Source of the DNA: Coptis chinensis
Taxonomy: Eukaryota > Streptophyta > Magnoliopsida > Ranunculales > Ranunculaceae
Direction of reading: 5' to 3'
Length of the DNA stretch: 64,000 bases
Assembly (NCBI GenBank): GCA_015680905.1
Contig: CM027379.1
Location: forward strand, 100,801,001 to 100,865,000
Below, in pieces: positions 22,901 to 32,871 of this stretch. The notes beneath the pieces were generated by a model. It searched no databases. It was not told where the DNA came from and saw only the letters and a program-made list of their open reading frames with translations. Each line of letters opens with the position of its first letter. Positions within the stretch are counted from its first letter, which is position 1. The position numbers were made by a program, and so were the translations under genes.

Positions 22901-23328
22901 TTCGTTTTACTTTGTGTGTGTTGTTTTTGTTTGTTTTTAAGAAAAACCTTCTCCTTTTTTTTCTTTCTTTCTCCGGAGACCATTCTAAAGAATTTACCTG
23001 CCATATATTTGGCTTGACTTATCTAGAAACTTCCGATTTTACTAAATATCCCTATTCATAACAATGGAAATATTATTTTCTATTAACAGTAGTATATCTA
23101 TCATGTTTCTTATATTAATATCTTGCTTCCTTTTTATTTGAAAACTTTCCAATTATTAAAAAATCTCTACAAAAATTCAAAATTCAAAATACTTGTTTTC
23201 CCTCTTTTCTATTTTCTATCAAAAAGTCAAGCCCACATTCACTAGCCTGTTGACCAAGAAATAAATATTAAATTTCGAAATGTTAAATATTGTTACGAAA
23301 TAATGTCAAAATAATTTGGGGTCTTACA
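19946..23328 (-). mobile_element. Solo Tekay/Del-like LTR, 3383 bp
   Basis: On the minus strand the LTR begins TGTAAGACCCCAAAT and ends GGGGTGTGACA. Target duplications TTGTT are exact (19941-19945 and 23329-23333). It shares many blocks with the LTR at 2196-5683 but is clearly diverged. No internal region, primer site or pol sequence adjoins it, so it most likely arose by recombination between two LTRs. Small ORFs inside (for example 22029-22256 and 22322-22543) lack support as genes. Confidence 0.92.
21750..22010 (-). promoter_or_regulatory. GGCCCA-rich block in the solo LTR
   Basis: About ten GGCCCA or GGCCCC hexamers occur in 260 bases, read as TGGGCC in LTR orientation. TGGGCY is the site II element bound by TCP factors in plant promoters. 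The block lies upstream of the transcribed-looking half of the LTR. The function is an inference from motif density. Confidence 0.4.
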
Positions 23329-23536
23329 TTGTTCATACCTCAACATGAGTTGAACAATCACTGTTGTGTTTATACTTCAACAACACATGATGAGCTATGC
23401 ACAATCACTGTTCATGCATCAACATGAGTTATGAACAATCATTGTTCATATCTTAACATAAGATATGATCAATAAGAATACCTATTTGGGGTATGAACAA
23501 TCACTGTTCATACTTCAAACATGAGCTATGAACAAT
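23329..23536. repeat. Palindromic minisatellite, part 2 of 3
   Basis: Continuation of the array, with units such as CATGAGTTATGAACAATCAT followed by TGTTCATA. It begins with the TTGTT duplication of the solo LTR and ends with the AAT duplicated by the CACTA-like element. Confidence 0.85.
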
Positions 23537-24000
23537 CACAACAAGAAAAAAAGCTTTATATCACTGTTAAAAACAGTGACAAAATAAAAATTGTGACAAA
23601 AAGTATTTTGTCACTGTTTTTTTTTTCCAAAACAGTGACGGAGTGGGGGTAATTTATTTTTTTTTCCAAAACCGTCACAAATATTTGTTCCAAACTAGCC
23701 TCTCTCAGCCATAAAAAACGGTAAACTACTAAAAAACTGTCACAAAAAAACGTATATTTTGTGATAGTTCTGGCAAAACCGTGATAAATGTTATAATTTA
23801 AAAAAAAAAAAAATCTTATATATATTTGAAAACAGACATTTCACATTGAATAGGACCTGCAACAAATATACACATAAAATATAATCCATTAAAATTCAAA
23901 CAACATTCATAAATGCTTACTCCATTGAACATTCCAGTAGCAAAAATAGACATAAAACTTAGATAATCAATATGTACTTAATAATATACAAATGAATGGA

Positions 24001-24744
24001 TTAAGAAAGAATTGTGACCAAGTCACATTCCATCAAACACTCGTGATTAGTCTTCATCATACTTCGGAAGACACTCTTAGTGACACTGAACAAACTAAGA
24101 GCTTTGACATCTATCCAAGGTGGAAGTCTTCTTGCTGGCCAGAAAGTTTCTTGATGATCTGCAAAAGTTAAAAATATAAGAAATAAAAAATAAAAACTAA
24201 GGAACTAAAAGATCAAAATAAGGCTTGGGCAGCTACCATTGTTGATCCCATCTGTCCTAACCTGAAATTTTAATAAGAATACATCCAAACTAAATATAAA
24301 ACCTCATACCTCAGTCGTAAACCCAACTACTAAAAGATATATTGGTTCGTAGAACCAGCTATTTAACCATCTCGACTAATGCCAGTTAAGTCAAGTAATC
24401 AATCTTCGAATAAGAAGAAAACTATAAATATACAAACAATATCCAAAAGACCCTAATACACGACTTATACAATGCAACTAACATACATACATCTTCACGT
24501 TACCAAAACAACCTCAACAAAACCATATAACCCTACATATTCCAAATACACCCATAAACGAAGGATTGGCAAATGCCAGATTATTTGAGTACCAAACTAA
24601 TATCGACTAAATAAACTAAACAAATAAAGATATCTCTAATATGACAATCGGGTGGATATAAACATGACTAGAAATAATGACACCCATAACAATAAATATT
24701 TAAGTTATAGTAAAACTTACTCTCATTGCAATTCCTGCATCTGC
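24001..24744 (-). pseudogene. Three-exon gene fragment of unknown identity in CACTA
   Basis: Three minus-strand segments (24721-24744, 24237-24261, 24001-24158) are each bordered by AG and, where needed, GT, including a strong GTAAGTTTT donor and a TTAACTTTTGCAG acceptor. Their lengths (24, 25 and 158) sum to 69 codons with no internal stop and end at TAA. The last exon includes FWPARRLPPWIDVKALSLFS. I do not recognise the family. It may be the end of a captured host gene or of a CACTA-encoded protein. The small number of codons makes this a moderate claim. Confidence 0.4.
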
Positions 24745-25054
24745 CTATTTGTAACCAAATGACATACGTAAAACATTAAACCTAAATCACTTAATTTCAG
24801 TTCCAAACAGGGACAAAACAGGTTATATGGTGGTTTTTGGAGCAGTCATAACATCCTCAGTGCTTTACCTCAGCCTCTGCGAGAAGTTAATAAGATTGTA
24901 TAAGTGTGTGATACTAACATACAATGAGTACATAGATTCATCTTTTCTTAAATTCAATCATTTTCAAACAAGTATAAAAGAAAACATGCCAAAAGAACTT
25001 CATAGCAGTAGGACGGTCTGTAAGATTCATGCACTAAATCAGAAAAGTAACATC

Positions 25055-25131
25055 CCACCTTAAGCAATTACAGGTTCAAGGTTTAGTCTCCACTATGGTT
25101 TAGTCTCCACCTTAAGCAATTACAGGTTCAA
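25055..25131. repeat. Duplicated 25-mer at the truncated copia junction
   Basis: CCACCTTAAGCAATTACAGG plus TTCAA occurs at 25055-25079 and again at 25107-25131. The second copy abuts the point where similarity to the copia element begins. GGTTTAGTCTCCAC is also doubled in the spacer. Confidence 0.85.
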
Positions 25132-25189
25132 ACTCATGGTTCTCTGCATTCTCAATGCCTTCTGCACGTTCCACAGTAGGAACTTCTGG

Positions 25190-26560
25190 TTATGAATCAA
25201 CAAGATCATTGGTGAAAGCCTGTAACTTCTCACCCTCCTCAAAGTCTGCTATGGTTTGGTCTTTCAGGAACACAACATCTCGACTTCGGATTACCTTCTT
25301 GTTAATCGGATCATAGAGTTTGTAACCAAACTTTTCATCTCCATAACCCAGAAAAATGTACTGCTTGGTTTTGTCATCAAGTTTGGATCTCTCATCCTTT
25401 GGAATATGCACAAATGCCCTGCACCCAAATACCCTCAAGTATCTATAATCAACATCTTTGCCTGACCATACTCTCTCTGGATAGTCACTATTCAGAGGCT
25501 TCGACGGCGATAGGTTGATCACATGCACGGCTGTACACATTGCTTTTACCCTGTAAGTTCTAGGTAGCTTAGAGTGAGACAACATGCATCTCATCCTCTC
25601 TATAATGGTACGATTCATTCTCTCTGCTATTCCATTCTGTTGCGGTGCCTTGGGAACGGTCTGGTCATGACGAATCCCATGACTTTGGCAATACTCTTCA
25701 AATGGCCCAATGTACTCACCCCCATTATCTGAGCGAATAATCTTCAACAACTTCTCAGTCTCTCTTTCCACCATGCTGTGGAATTTCTTAAACATGCCAA
25801 ATACTTCATCCTTGGTCTTCAAACTATATGCCGATATCTTTCTTGACACATCATCAATGAAGGTCACGAAGTATGAAGCTCCCCCATGGGACTTCACTTT
25901 TATAGGACCGCATAAGTCTGTGTGCACTAGTTCAAGGACATTGTCCTTTCTGTGAGACGGGAATCTTTGGAAAGACACCATGTGTTGCTTTCCTACCAAA
26001 CAGTGAGTACATATATTTAAATGTATACCTTTAATATCTGGCAATGCCTTTTGCTTAGCAAGAACTTCCATCCCTTTTATGCCCATGTGACACAGTCTCT
26101 TGTGCCACAGTTCGGAGGAAGCTTCTTCTTCTACTGCATTCACTTCTACTTTACACAAACTAGCCTGTGTTTTGTAAAGAGAGTAAGTTTTCTTTCCTCT
26201 GGTTGCTATAATGGAACCTCTACTCAGTTTCCATACCCCGTTACCAAACGAGTTTACAAAGCCATCGTCATCTAATTTCCCAGCCGAAATTAGATTTAGC
26301 CGAATGTCAGGGACATGTCTTACATCCTTGAGTGTCAAGGTGTAGCCGACATTGGTTTCTACATGAACATCACTAATACCTATAATCTTTGAGACGCCAC
26401 TGTTATCCATCTTCACTTCACCATATTCACCACAACTGTAGGTAGTGAATAATTCCCTGTGCGGTGTGATGTGATAGGATGCTCCTGTATCTATCACCCA
26501 CTCTGTATCTTGACATGAGGTACTAAGACAGCACACACCACAATCTGATACAATTCCCAC
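25190..26560 (-). CDS. Copia protease-integrase fragment
   Basis: An open frame of 456 residues. It starts with the retropepsin motif WVIDTGASYHITPHR (about residues 21-35), in which DTGA is the catalytic signature. A GAG-pre-integrase segment with LWHKRLCHMG and C-x2-C zinc ligands follows, then the integrase core with HTDLCGP, IRSDNGGEY and an E in the NGIAERMNRT segment, the three acidic positions of the D,D35E triad. It ends in the linker YLRVFGCRAFVHIPKDERSK onward. The layout (PR-IN before RT) is that of Ty1/copia, and details resemble the Tork/Tnt1 lineage. Although open, it lacks the downstream polymerase, so it cannot work alone. Confidence 0.88.
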   Translation of the reverse strand: MGIVSDCGVCCLSTSCQDTEWVIDTGASYHITPHRELFTTYSCGEYGEVKMDNSGVSKIIGISDVHVETNVGYTLTLKDVRHVPDIRLNLISAGKLDDDGFVNSFGNGVWKLSRGSIIATRGKKTYSLYKTQASLCKVEVNAVEEEASSELWHKRLCHMGIKGMEVLAKQKALPDIKGIHLNICTHCLVGKQHMVSFQRFPSHRKDNVLELVHTDLCGPIKVKSHGGASYFVTFIDDVSRKISAYSLKTKDEVFGMFKKFHSMVERETEKLLKIIRSDNGGEYIGPFEEYCQSHGIRHDQTVPKAPQQNGIAERMNRTIIERMRCMLSHSKLPRTYRVKAMCTAVHVINLSPSKPLNSDYPERVWSGKDVDYRYLRVFGCRAFVHIPKDERSKLDDKTKQYIFLGYGDEKFGYKLYDPINKKVIRSRDVVFLKDQTIADFEEGEKLQAFTNDLVDS

Positions 26561-26571
26561 TAGATCGTCGA

Positions 26572-27418
26572 CTAGTGCAGTAGTATATCTCTGCTTGTGT
26601 TTCCGTTCGTCCGCACCATGTCTTCATATACACAATTATTCTTCTCATCCCTCTTCAGTGTTCTGCACTCATATCTGAAGTGGCCCTTAGTGGCACAATA
26701 GTAACATTGCCTCTCTGCCTTAGGAGTTCTAGCTTCACCCCTAGATTTAATTACTCCTGTCATCACCTCTAGAACGAGATGGTTTTCTGTATCTATCTCT
26801 CCCCCATTTCTCTGTGACAAAGATCTCTGAGCGAGAGGAGCTGCTTTTTGAACTCCTTCTAGTCTCCTCATTCAACAAAGACGCGGTAGCTATTTTCATA
26901 GTAACTATTTCATCCTTGGCTGCTCCGTGTAGAGAGACTGCTAATGTCTCCCAACTTTCGGGTAGAGAGCTTAATAGAAACAAAGCCTCAACTTCGTCTC
27001 CCAAATCAATCTTCATCAAATGCATCTGATTGATGGTATTCTGTAATTCGTTAAGATGCTCAGACATTGAAGAACCTTTTTGGTACTTCGTGTCAGCAAA
27101 CTTTTTAACGACCAGCACTTTGTTTCCGCCCGACTTCCTCTCATAAAGGTCTTCGAGTTTCTTCCACAAGCCAAAAGTTGTTGTCTCTTGGGATACATGG
27201 TGAAAGACATTATCGTCAATCTACTGTCGAATGTACTCAATTGCTTTTCGGGCAATCTTGCTCCACTCAGCCGCAACAACCGTTTTCGGTCTTTCTCTTC
27301 CATTCTCAATGAGTTGTGCCAAGTCCTTGCAATAAAGCAAGTTTTTCATCTTGGCTTTCCAAATGGTGTAGTTCTTCCTATTCAGACTCGTCATGCGAGT
27401 GTTCACGGAATGATCCAT
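26572..27418 (-). pseudogene. Copia gag with premature stop and frameshift
   Basis: The gag starts MDHSVNTRMTSLNRKNYTIW at 27418. An in-frame stop lies just after residue 65, after which the same frame continues (WKKLEDLYERKSGG, then SSMSEHLNELQNTINQMHLM), typical of UBN2-type gag proteins. A frame change near 26760 is followed by a zinc knuckle CYYCATKGHFRYEC (C-x2-C-x4-H-x4-C). Two lesions make the polyprotein non-functional. Confidence 0.8.
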
Positions 27419-27528
27419 TTCTACAAGTTATTTAAACTCAAATCTTCTCTCAGGAATTTTGTCAAACACCTTCCGACCAAGATTTGGATAACACCCTAGG
27501 CTAATCTAATCTAGGCTTTGATACCACT

Positions 27529-28160
27529 TGTTGAGGTTTATACCAATACCAATCGATTCCCCCACTACACAGATAACTTGTATTTGAACACAATTTAACT
27601 CCAGACAAATTCTAAATATCAACTACAACATATACTAACATGCCCAACTCGCTAAACAACTATTAACAACAGATAATAATATAAAGCAAAATTAAATACA
27701 TAGCACAACACAAAGATATACCGTGGTTCGGCCAATGATGCCTACTTCCACAAGAGCTAGTTCTTTATAAAGTGGGAAGGAAGATTATAATCTCTCATTT
27801 CAATCTCTCACATTACTAGATCACTCTTATCTCTTTACAGGGTTGTCTCTCTGTAAATGTTATCTTTTAATCTTGATAGCTTTCAAGATTGGGTTTTTTC
27901 TGACTTTTATGCTACCTCTCGTGTGTTTTATGGGTGTTAGGTTTTGCCAAAAACTCTAACTCTTATTGCAAACTCGCAGTCCCAATTTTCTTCTGAAAAT
28001 AGACTTGGGCGCGGGTCGCGCTAAAGGTATTGGAAGTCTTCTACGGCATGGGCGCGGGTCGCGCCTTGGTCAAGGCCAATCTGAGCACAGGTTGCGCTCA
28101 AACATTTCCACACAGAACAAACTCCTTTTCTCTCTCCTCATGTGAGGGATAAAGCCAACA
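27529..28160 (-). mobile_element. 5' LTR of the truncated copia, 632 bp
   Basis: On the minus strand the LTR begins TGTTGGCTTTATCCCTCACA and ends CCTCAACA. Two bases later a primer site TGGTATCAAAGCC begins (initiator-tRNA-like). CGCG-containing words such as GGGCGCGGGTCGCGC recur around 28008-28080. It is related to the LTR at 51143-51779. Confidence 0.9.
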
Positions 28161-28656
28161 GAGACGAGGCATCCGCGACTTTATGAGCTATCAACACACC
28201 AACTGCCATTCCTCCACAATCAAAGATATTGACTTGAATGGATAATAGTACCTTAGGCCCCAGCCATATAAGTTATTTTCTTTTGGAAGTAACTGGTTAA
28301 GCTCTTAAAGTATAGGTTGGTTAAGCATTTCGAAGAGCTTACCACTAATTAACTCGTGCCTCAAAGAAGTTGGCACCCTCATCATTACAATCGATAAACT
28401 GATTACCATCAATTCTTCCTCCTAATACATGAAAATGAGTTAAGATCTCCGATAAGGATTTCTTTAAACGGTGAAGTTTTTTTTATCTTCGATCTTTTAC
28501 ATCATACTTGTCTTTAGCAGAGTAGAATAGAACCAAAGGCACATAAACTGGAAATGCATACTGGTCTATGAGGGAGAGTTTGAAGGTTCTGAAGTGGAGT
28601 GTTGGAGAAGATGGTTTGATGGTTTCTTTGGAGATAACTTCAACTATAAGCGGCAT
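28161..28656 (-). pseudogene. BAHD acyltransferase N-terminal fragment inside CACTA
   Basis: The minus strand starts [19 protein letters not shown] at 28656, then FKLSLIDQ and VYVPLVLFY, the canonical beginning of HXXXD (BAHD) acyltransferases such as vinorine-synthase-like enzymes. After an in-frame stop come LKKSLSEILTHFHVLGGRI and, further on, NIFDCGGMAVGVLIAHKVAD, which contains the HxxxD catalytic motif (HKVAD). Several stops and frame changes lie between. The fragment ends at the copia LTR right after the catalytic motif. BAHD enzymes transfer acyl groups from CoA in specialised metabolism. This copy is dead and lies within the borders of a transposon, so it is probably a captured piece of a host gene. 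Confidence 0.85.
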
Positions 28657-30029
28657 CTTGCTGCCCATGTATGTGACACTTTGAATCAATACATATTGAT
28701 CGATCCTATATATGGTTTTTTGTAGAGATTAAAGCCAACTGAATCAGTGTCCCTAACTTACTTAGTAGGTGGTTCAACATTCGACTATTGACCACACAAA
28801 TCACATGTGTAGTGAAATTGATCTTGTAAGCTAGGATCATCATTATAAGCAGGATTTGTTTCTTTTTATGGGGTTGGTGGCCTTTCTCTATCCTGCCTAA
28901 AATACTATCAATCAGGCAATAAAACTATCAAAGAAAAAAAATAAGATACTGGTACTTCGAGTTAAGCAACACAACATGTCAACATCCAATGTGTATTCAA
29001 TATTTGAATCCAACCACCATAACAAATTTGACAACAAGGAAACACCCAAATAAAAAAGGCAAACACTATAGATCATTCATGACTATATTTGTCCAAGTGA
29101 AGACCAGGTCAGAGGAAATTATCACAAAAGTAATTGTAGTGAAACTTGGACACTACCACATGATTGCAAATGCAAAGAAAATAATCAAGCTATCAACTAA
29201 ATATATCCACAAAGAACTTTAAACTATGAGTAGCAGACAAAGTTTAAAGGACCTCAAAAACTATGAGTAGCAGACAAAGTTTAAAGGACCTCAAAAGCAC
29301 CAGGGAGTTATATCGTTGATTCTTATCATTATTGGCAATTGAATCAGAATAAGTAGTTAATATATAGACATACACAGAAGTCTCAGTTGCAAAACAATAG
29401 TTAGTTAATCGACGAACTACAAAATTTAAAATTATAAAAGTAAAAAAAATGACAAAATTAAAAAAACGTGTGCATAATTAGAACCCTAATATCAGTGCCC
29501 CTTTGCAAACAAACTACAACATAGTAGTTTCACTCGAAGAACATACCTAAAGCAAAAGTAAAAATCGTACTTTTTGCAGCAACTTGAACCAAACTCAAAC
29601 TGAATCAAACCGAACAAACCCCTGCATCATAATGGAGTATAAAGTGAGAGAGAAGTTAATACTACTAAACAATTATCAAACCCTAGGTAATTGAAAGGAA
29701 GGGGAAGGGGTACTTATGGCAGCGGCAACAAACATCAGAGAGAGAGAATGGAAAAGAATAAAGAGAATTGAGAGAGATTAATTTGAGAGAGATGGAAACA
29801 GAATTAAGAGAGAATCGATGAATAAACATAAATAAAGAAAGAGTCATGAGAGATCGCGCGATTCAGCTTATTTGTTTTTTTTTTGTTATATTTTTCCTTT
29901 TTTGTGAAGCATTTCTTAGAGGCACGAACCTGCAAGTGTTTGAAGAAAGTGGGTTGGGAGACTTCGAAGTAGTTTTTTAGTGTAATTGTGGGGCGGGACT
30001 AAAAAATTTGAATTTGGTCTTCTATGACT
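28657..30029. other. CACTA interior, no gene recognised
   Basis: AT-rich, with a GAGAGA-rich stretch at 29735-29815. A 37-base unit starting AACTATGAGTAGCAGACAAA is exactly doubled at 29222-29295. The ORFs at 28989-29222 and 29916-30119 show no family likeness. Confidence 0.5.
29222..29295. repeat. Exact 2 x 37-bp tandem duplication
   Basis: The two 37-base copies (29222-29258 and 29259-29295) are identical, which suggests recent slippage or repair. Confidence 0.95.
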
Positions 30030-30239
30030 GTCACATAAAGTCCTGGAACATATAATTATTTTAGTGAAATAGTCACAAATGGTTCTCCACACATATACAC
30101 CTTTTTTAGAAAAAAACATTTGTGACCGTTTCGAAAACGCACGTCACAAAAACCCTTTTCTACCATTTGTGACCGTTTCGAACAAAACAGTCACAAATAA
30201 CATTTTAAAATAGTCACAAAAGCTTTTTTTGTACTAGTA

Positions 30240-30615
30240 AATTAATTCGTATGAACAATGATTGTTCATACCTCAACATGTGCTATGAACAATCACTGTT
30301 AATATGAACTCATACCTCAACATGATGTATGATAAGTAAGAACACCTAGCTATTTGGGGTATGAACAATTAATGTCCATACATCAACACTGTTCATACCT
30401 CAAACATGAGCTACGATTGTTCATACTTCAACATGAGCTATGCATAATCATTGTTCATACCTCAACATGAGCTATACACAATCAATGTTTATACCTCAAC
30501 ATAATGTATGATTAGTAAAAACACCTATTGGAGTATGAACAATCAATGTTCATACATATTTGGGGTATGAACAATCATTGTTCATACAGTAACATAATGT
30601 ATGAGGTATGCTTAT
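30240..30615. repeat. Palindromic minisatellite, part 3 of 3
   Basis: About ten units, each near 34 bases, in two types: CTATGAACAATCATTGTTCA with a CTCAACATGAG tail, and TATGATAAGTAAGAACACCT. The array begins with AAT duplicated by the CACTA-like element. With parts 1 and 2 removed from their insertions, the original array was about 0.8 kb. Confidence 0.85.
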
Positions 30616-31259
30616 CTATTTTGGTACGAACAATCACCAAATTTATAAACATAACACAGAAGGGTGAAACTGGTTTTTTTAAACAAATAAAAATTTATAT
30701 GTTTTATATCTATAATAACACAGAGGGGTAAAATTGGTATTTTTTAAAAAAGTAAAAAGACCGGGTCAATTTATTTTGTCTTTGAGGGTTACTAAAATTG
30801 AAATTGTGGGTTCATGGGTTACTTTATGTTGAAAATTTGTCCTTGTGGGTTACTAAAAGAAACAATTAGGTTTTGCGTTTAATCTCCCTCTACCTTCAAT
30901 TGGCTACATAAAAACCCCCCTATTTTTTAAAATGCAAAACCACAATTGGAAACTGACCAAAATACCCTTCCGCCTCCAAAAGATCCACGTTCTTTCCTTC
31001 TATATCCTCTTTCCGTCGAAAAGGAAAAAAAATAAAAAAAAAACAACCCAAAAAACACAAAGATTAAATTTCTATCTTCAAAAAAATTTGAAATGGAAAA
31101 AAATAAGAATAAATGATTGGAACATTAAAAAGAAAAAGTAAATATGATTGTAGATTTGTAGATCCACCACTTGTTACTCAAAAGAAATAAGATCCAACAC
31201 TCGTTTGTGGCGCGATGGGAGAACGTATATCACACCATATGTCAAGCAATGATATCGCT
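30616..31259. other. AT-rich intergenic DNA
   Basis: A phrase near TAACACAGAxGGGTxAAA occurs twice (about 30652 and 30716) and GTGGGTTACT-like words recur near 30805-30855. No gene is seen. Confidence 0.5.
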
Positions 31260-31710
31260 AAATCAAAATTCTTTAGAACACAAACATCTATGATATAAAA
31301 TCAATATGTAAAAATTAAGTTTTCATTGAAAATCAGTATGTAAAAATAAATTTGTAGAGAAAAATTACTATGTAAAAATAAATTTGCATAATATACTGAA
31401 ATTTCCACGTAAAAACAAATTTACATAGTCATGAGATATGTAGAGAAATCACTATGTAAACATAAATTTGCATACTGAAATTTCCATGTAAAAACAAATT
31501 TACATAGTCATAGACTCACACCCGCACATAAAAATCATTATGTAAAAATAAATTTGCATACTAAAACGAATAAATTTGCATACTAAAACGATTATGTAAA
31601 ACCATATTTACATAGTCAGTCACGGGATCTGATGAGAAAAATCAATATGTAAAAATAAATTTACATACTTAAATTTGTATGCGAAAACAAATTTACATAG
31701 TCACAGGAAC
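31260..31710. repeat. Irregular minisatellite of ATGTAAAAATAAATTTGCAT units
   Basis: Alternating phrases ATGTAAAAATAAATTTGCAT and AAACAAATTTACATAGTCA recur about six times, with unit lengths of roughly 60-90 bases. ATTTACATA and TATGTAAAT are complementary, so the array is rich in small inverted repeats. No gene is seen here or in 31711-32594. Confidence 0.75.
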
Positions 31711-32871
31711 CCAATTTATTTAATTAAATTAGGAAGAAGAAAGAAAAATTAATAAAACAAAAATAAAGATTCACAACAATCAATCGAAATGAGAAAGAGA
31801 GTGATTCTTCATAGTAGAATCGTGTTTCTTCATCATGAAACCATGTTTCTTCATTGTTAAACTTGATTTCTTCATTGTTGAAAAATTTGTTGAAAAATGT
31901 TTTTTTTTCATCAAACCTAATTTTTTCGTTGCCAAAACTTGTTCTTCTAATTTCAATATTGAATTGCGTGTTATTGAAGTTGAATTAGAGTTCTTTTTCG
32001 TTTAAATGATTAAAGGAGAAGAAAATTGATTGAAGGAGAGAAACTAAGGAATGAAAATGTTTTTTTTTATAATCACAAAAATAGGGAGCTTATGCTAGGA
32101 GGCATCAGAAATAGAGAGGGTTTAAGGTACGGTGTGAAAGGAAGAGGTTTACATGAACCCAGATCTAAACTAGGGGTCTGAGGCCCATTTCTTGAAGAAA
32201 TAATGTCCCCGTCCCCTGAAATTGGTACCCTGGACTCTTTTTTGAGATATTCTGTTAGTGCTAAGACCATTTATCAAGTTTCACTATTTTTCATCTAACT
32301 TACATAACATAACTATGTAAGTGTGTTGTGCAATTGTGCTTATATTAACGGTAAATCGTAGGATACAGGGAAGTAAAGTTTAGAACAAACTATCTACCTA
32401 GTAAAGGTGAAAAGAATAAAGAAAAGGAATGAAAACCACTTTAAGGCTGGGGACTAAGCAAGGAATGAAGCATAAAGCGCGTATGTGGATGGAAAAGAGT
32501 ATTTGGTAGTGAGTTGGGAGAGCAATATAATCATCCTTCTTCATTTCATCTTAGATTGTCATTAATTAGAATAGAAAATTAAGAATTTGAGAAAATGGCC
32601 GAGTCTATTGCCTCAACATTGATACAAAAACTTAGTTTGGTCATAGAAGAAGCTAAACTTCTCCTTGTAGTGGAGGAGTAGGTTCGGTCGCTCCAAAACG
32701 AACTTGAATGGATCATGCAATTATTAAGGGATGCTGAGAAGAAACGCAATAAAATTCCTATGGTGGATGTTTGGGTGAGATAAGTTAGAGACATGGCCTA
32801 TGACGCAGAAGGTGTTATCGATACCTTCATCTTTCAAGTGAAAGAACAACCACGAAAACACTTTTGTCTTA

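Larger units (their letters stand above)
25132..28160 (-). mobile_element. Truncated Tork-like copia, 3' half deleted
   Basis: The 5' LTR (27529-28160), a primer-binding site, gag, protease and integrase are present in order on the minus strand. Reverse transcriptase, RNase H and the 3' LTR are missing. Similarity to the related element at 51143-55780 stops at about 25132, where the linker between integrase and reverse transcriptase would continue. It lies inside the CACTA-like element and breaks the acyltransferase fragment directly after its catalytic motif. Confidence 0.85.
23537..30239. mobile_element. CACTA-like transposon carrying gene fragments, TSD AAT
   Basis: The left end is CACAACAAGAAAAAAAGC and the right end, read inward on the minus strand, is TACTAGTACAAAAAAAGC. 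Both are variants of the CACTACAAGAAAA type terminus. AAT flanks both sides (23534-23536 and 30240-30242). Subterminal regions hold many repeats of GTGACAAAA or GTCACAAA in both orientations (23575-23800 and 30030-30225), as is usual for CACTA elements. No transposase (TnpD-like) sequence was recognised. The interior carries two host-like gene fragments and a truncated copia. Without the copia insertion it is about 3.7 kb, a non-autonomous size. Confidence 0.82.

Noticed and set aside
19735-30615. Palindromic array as a replication origin or CRISPR
   Set aside because: There are no unique spacers or associated genes, and the units are variable minisatellite copies in a plant genome.
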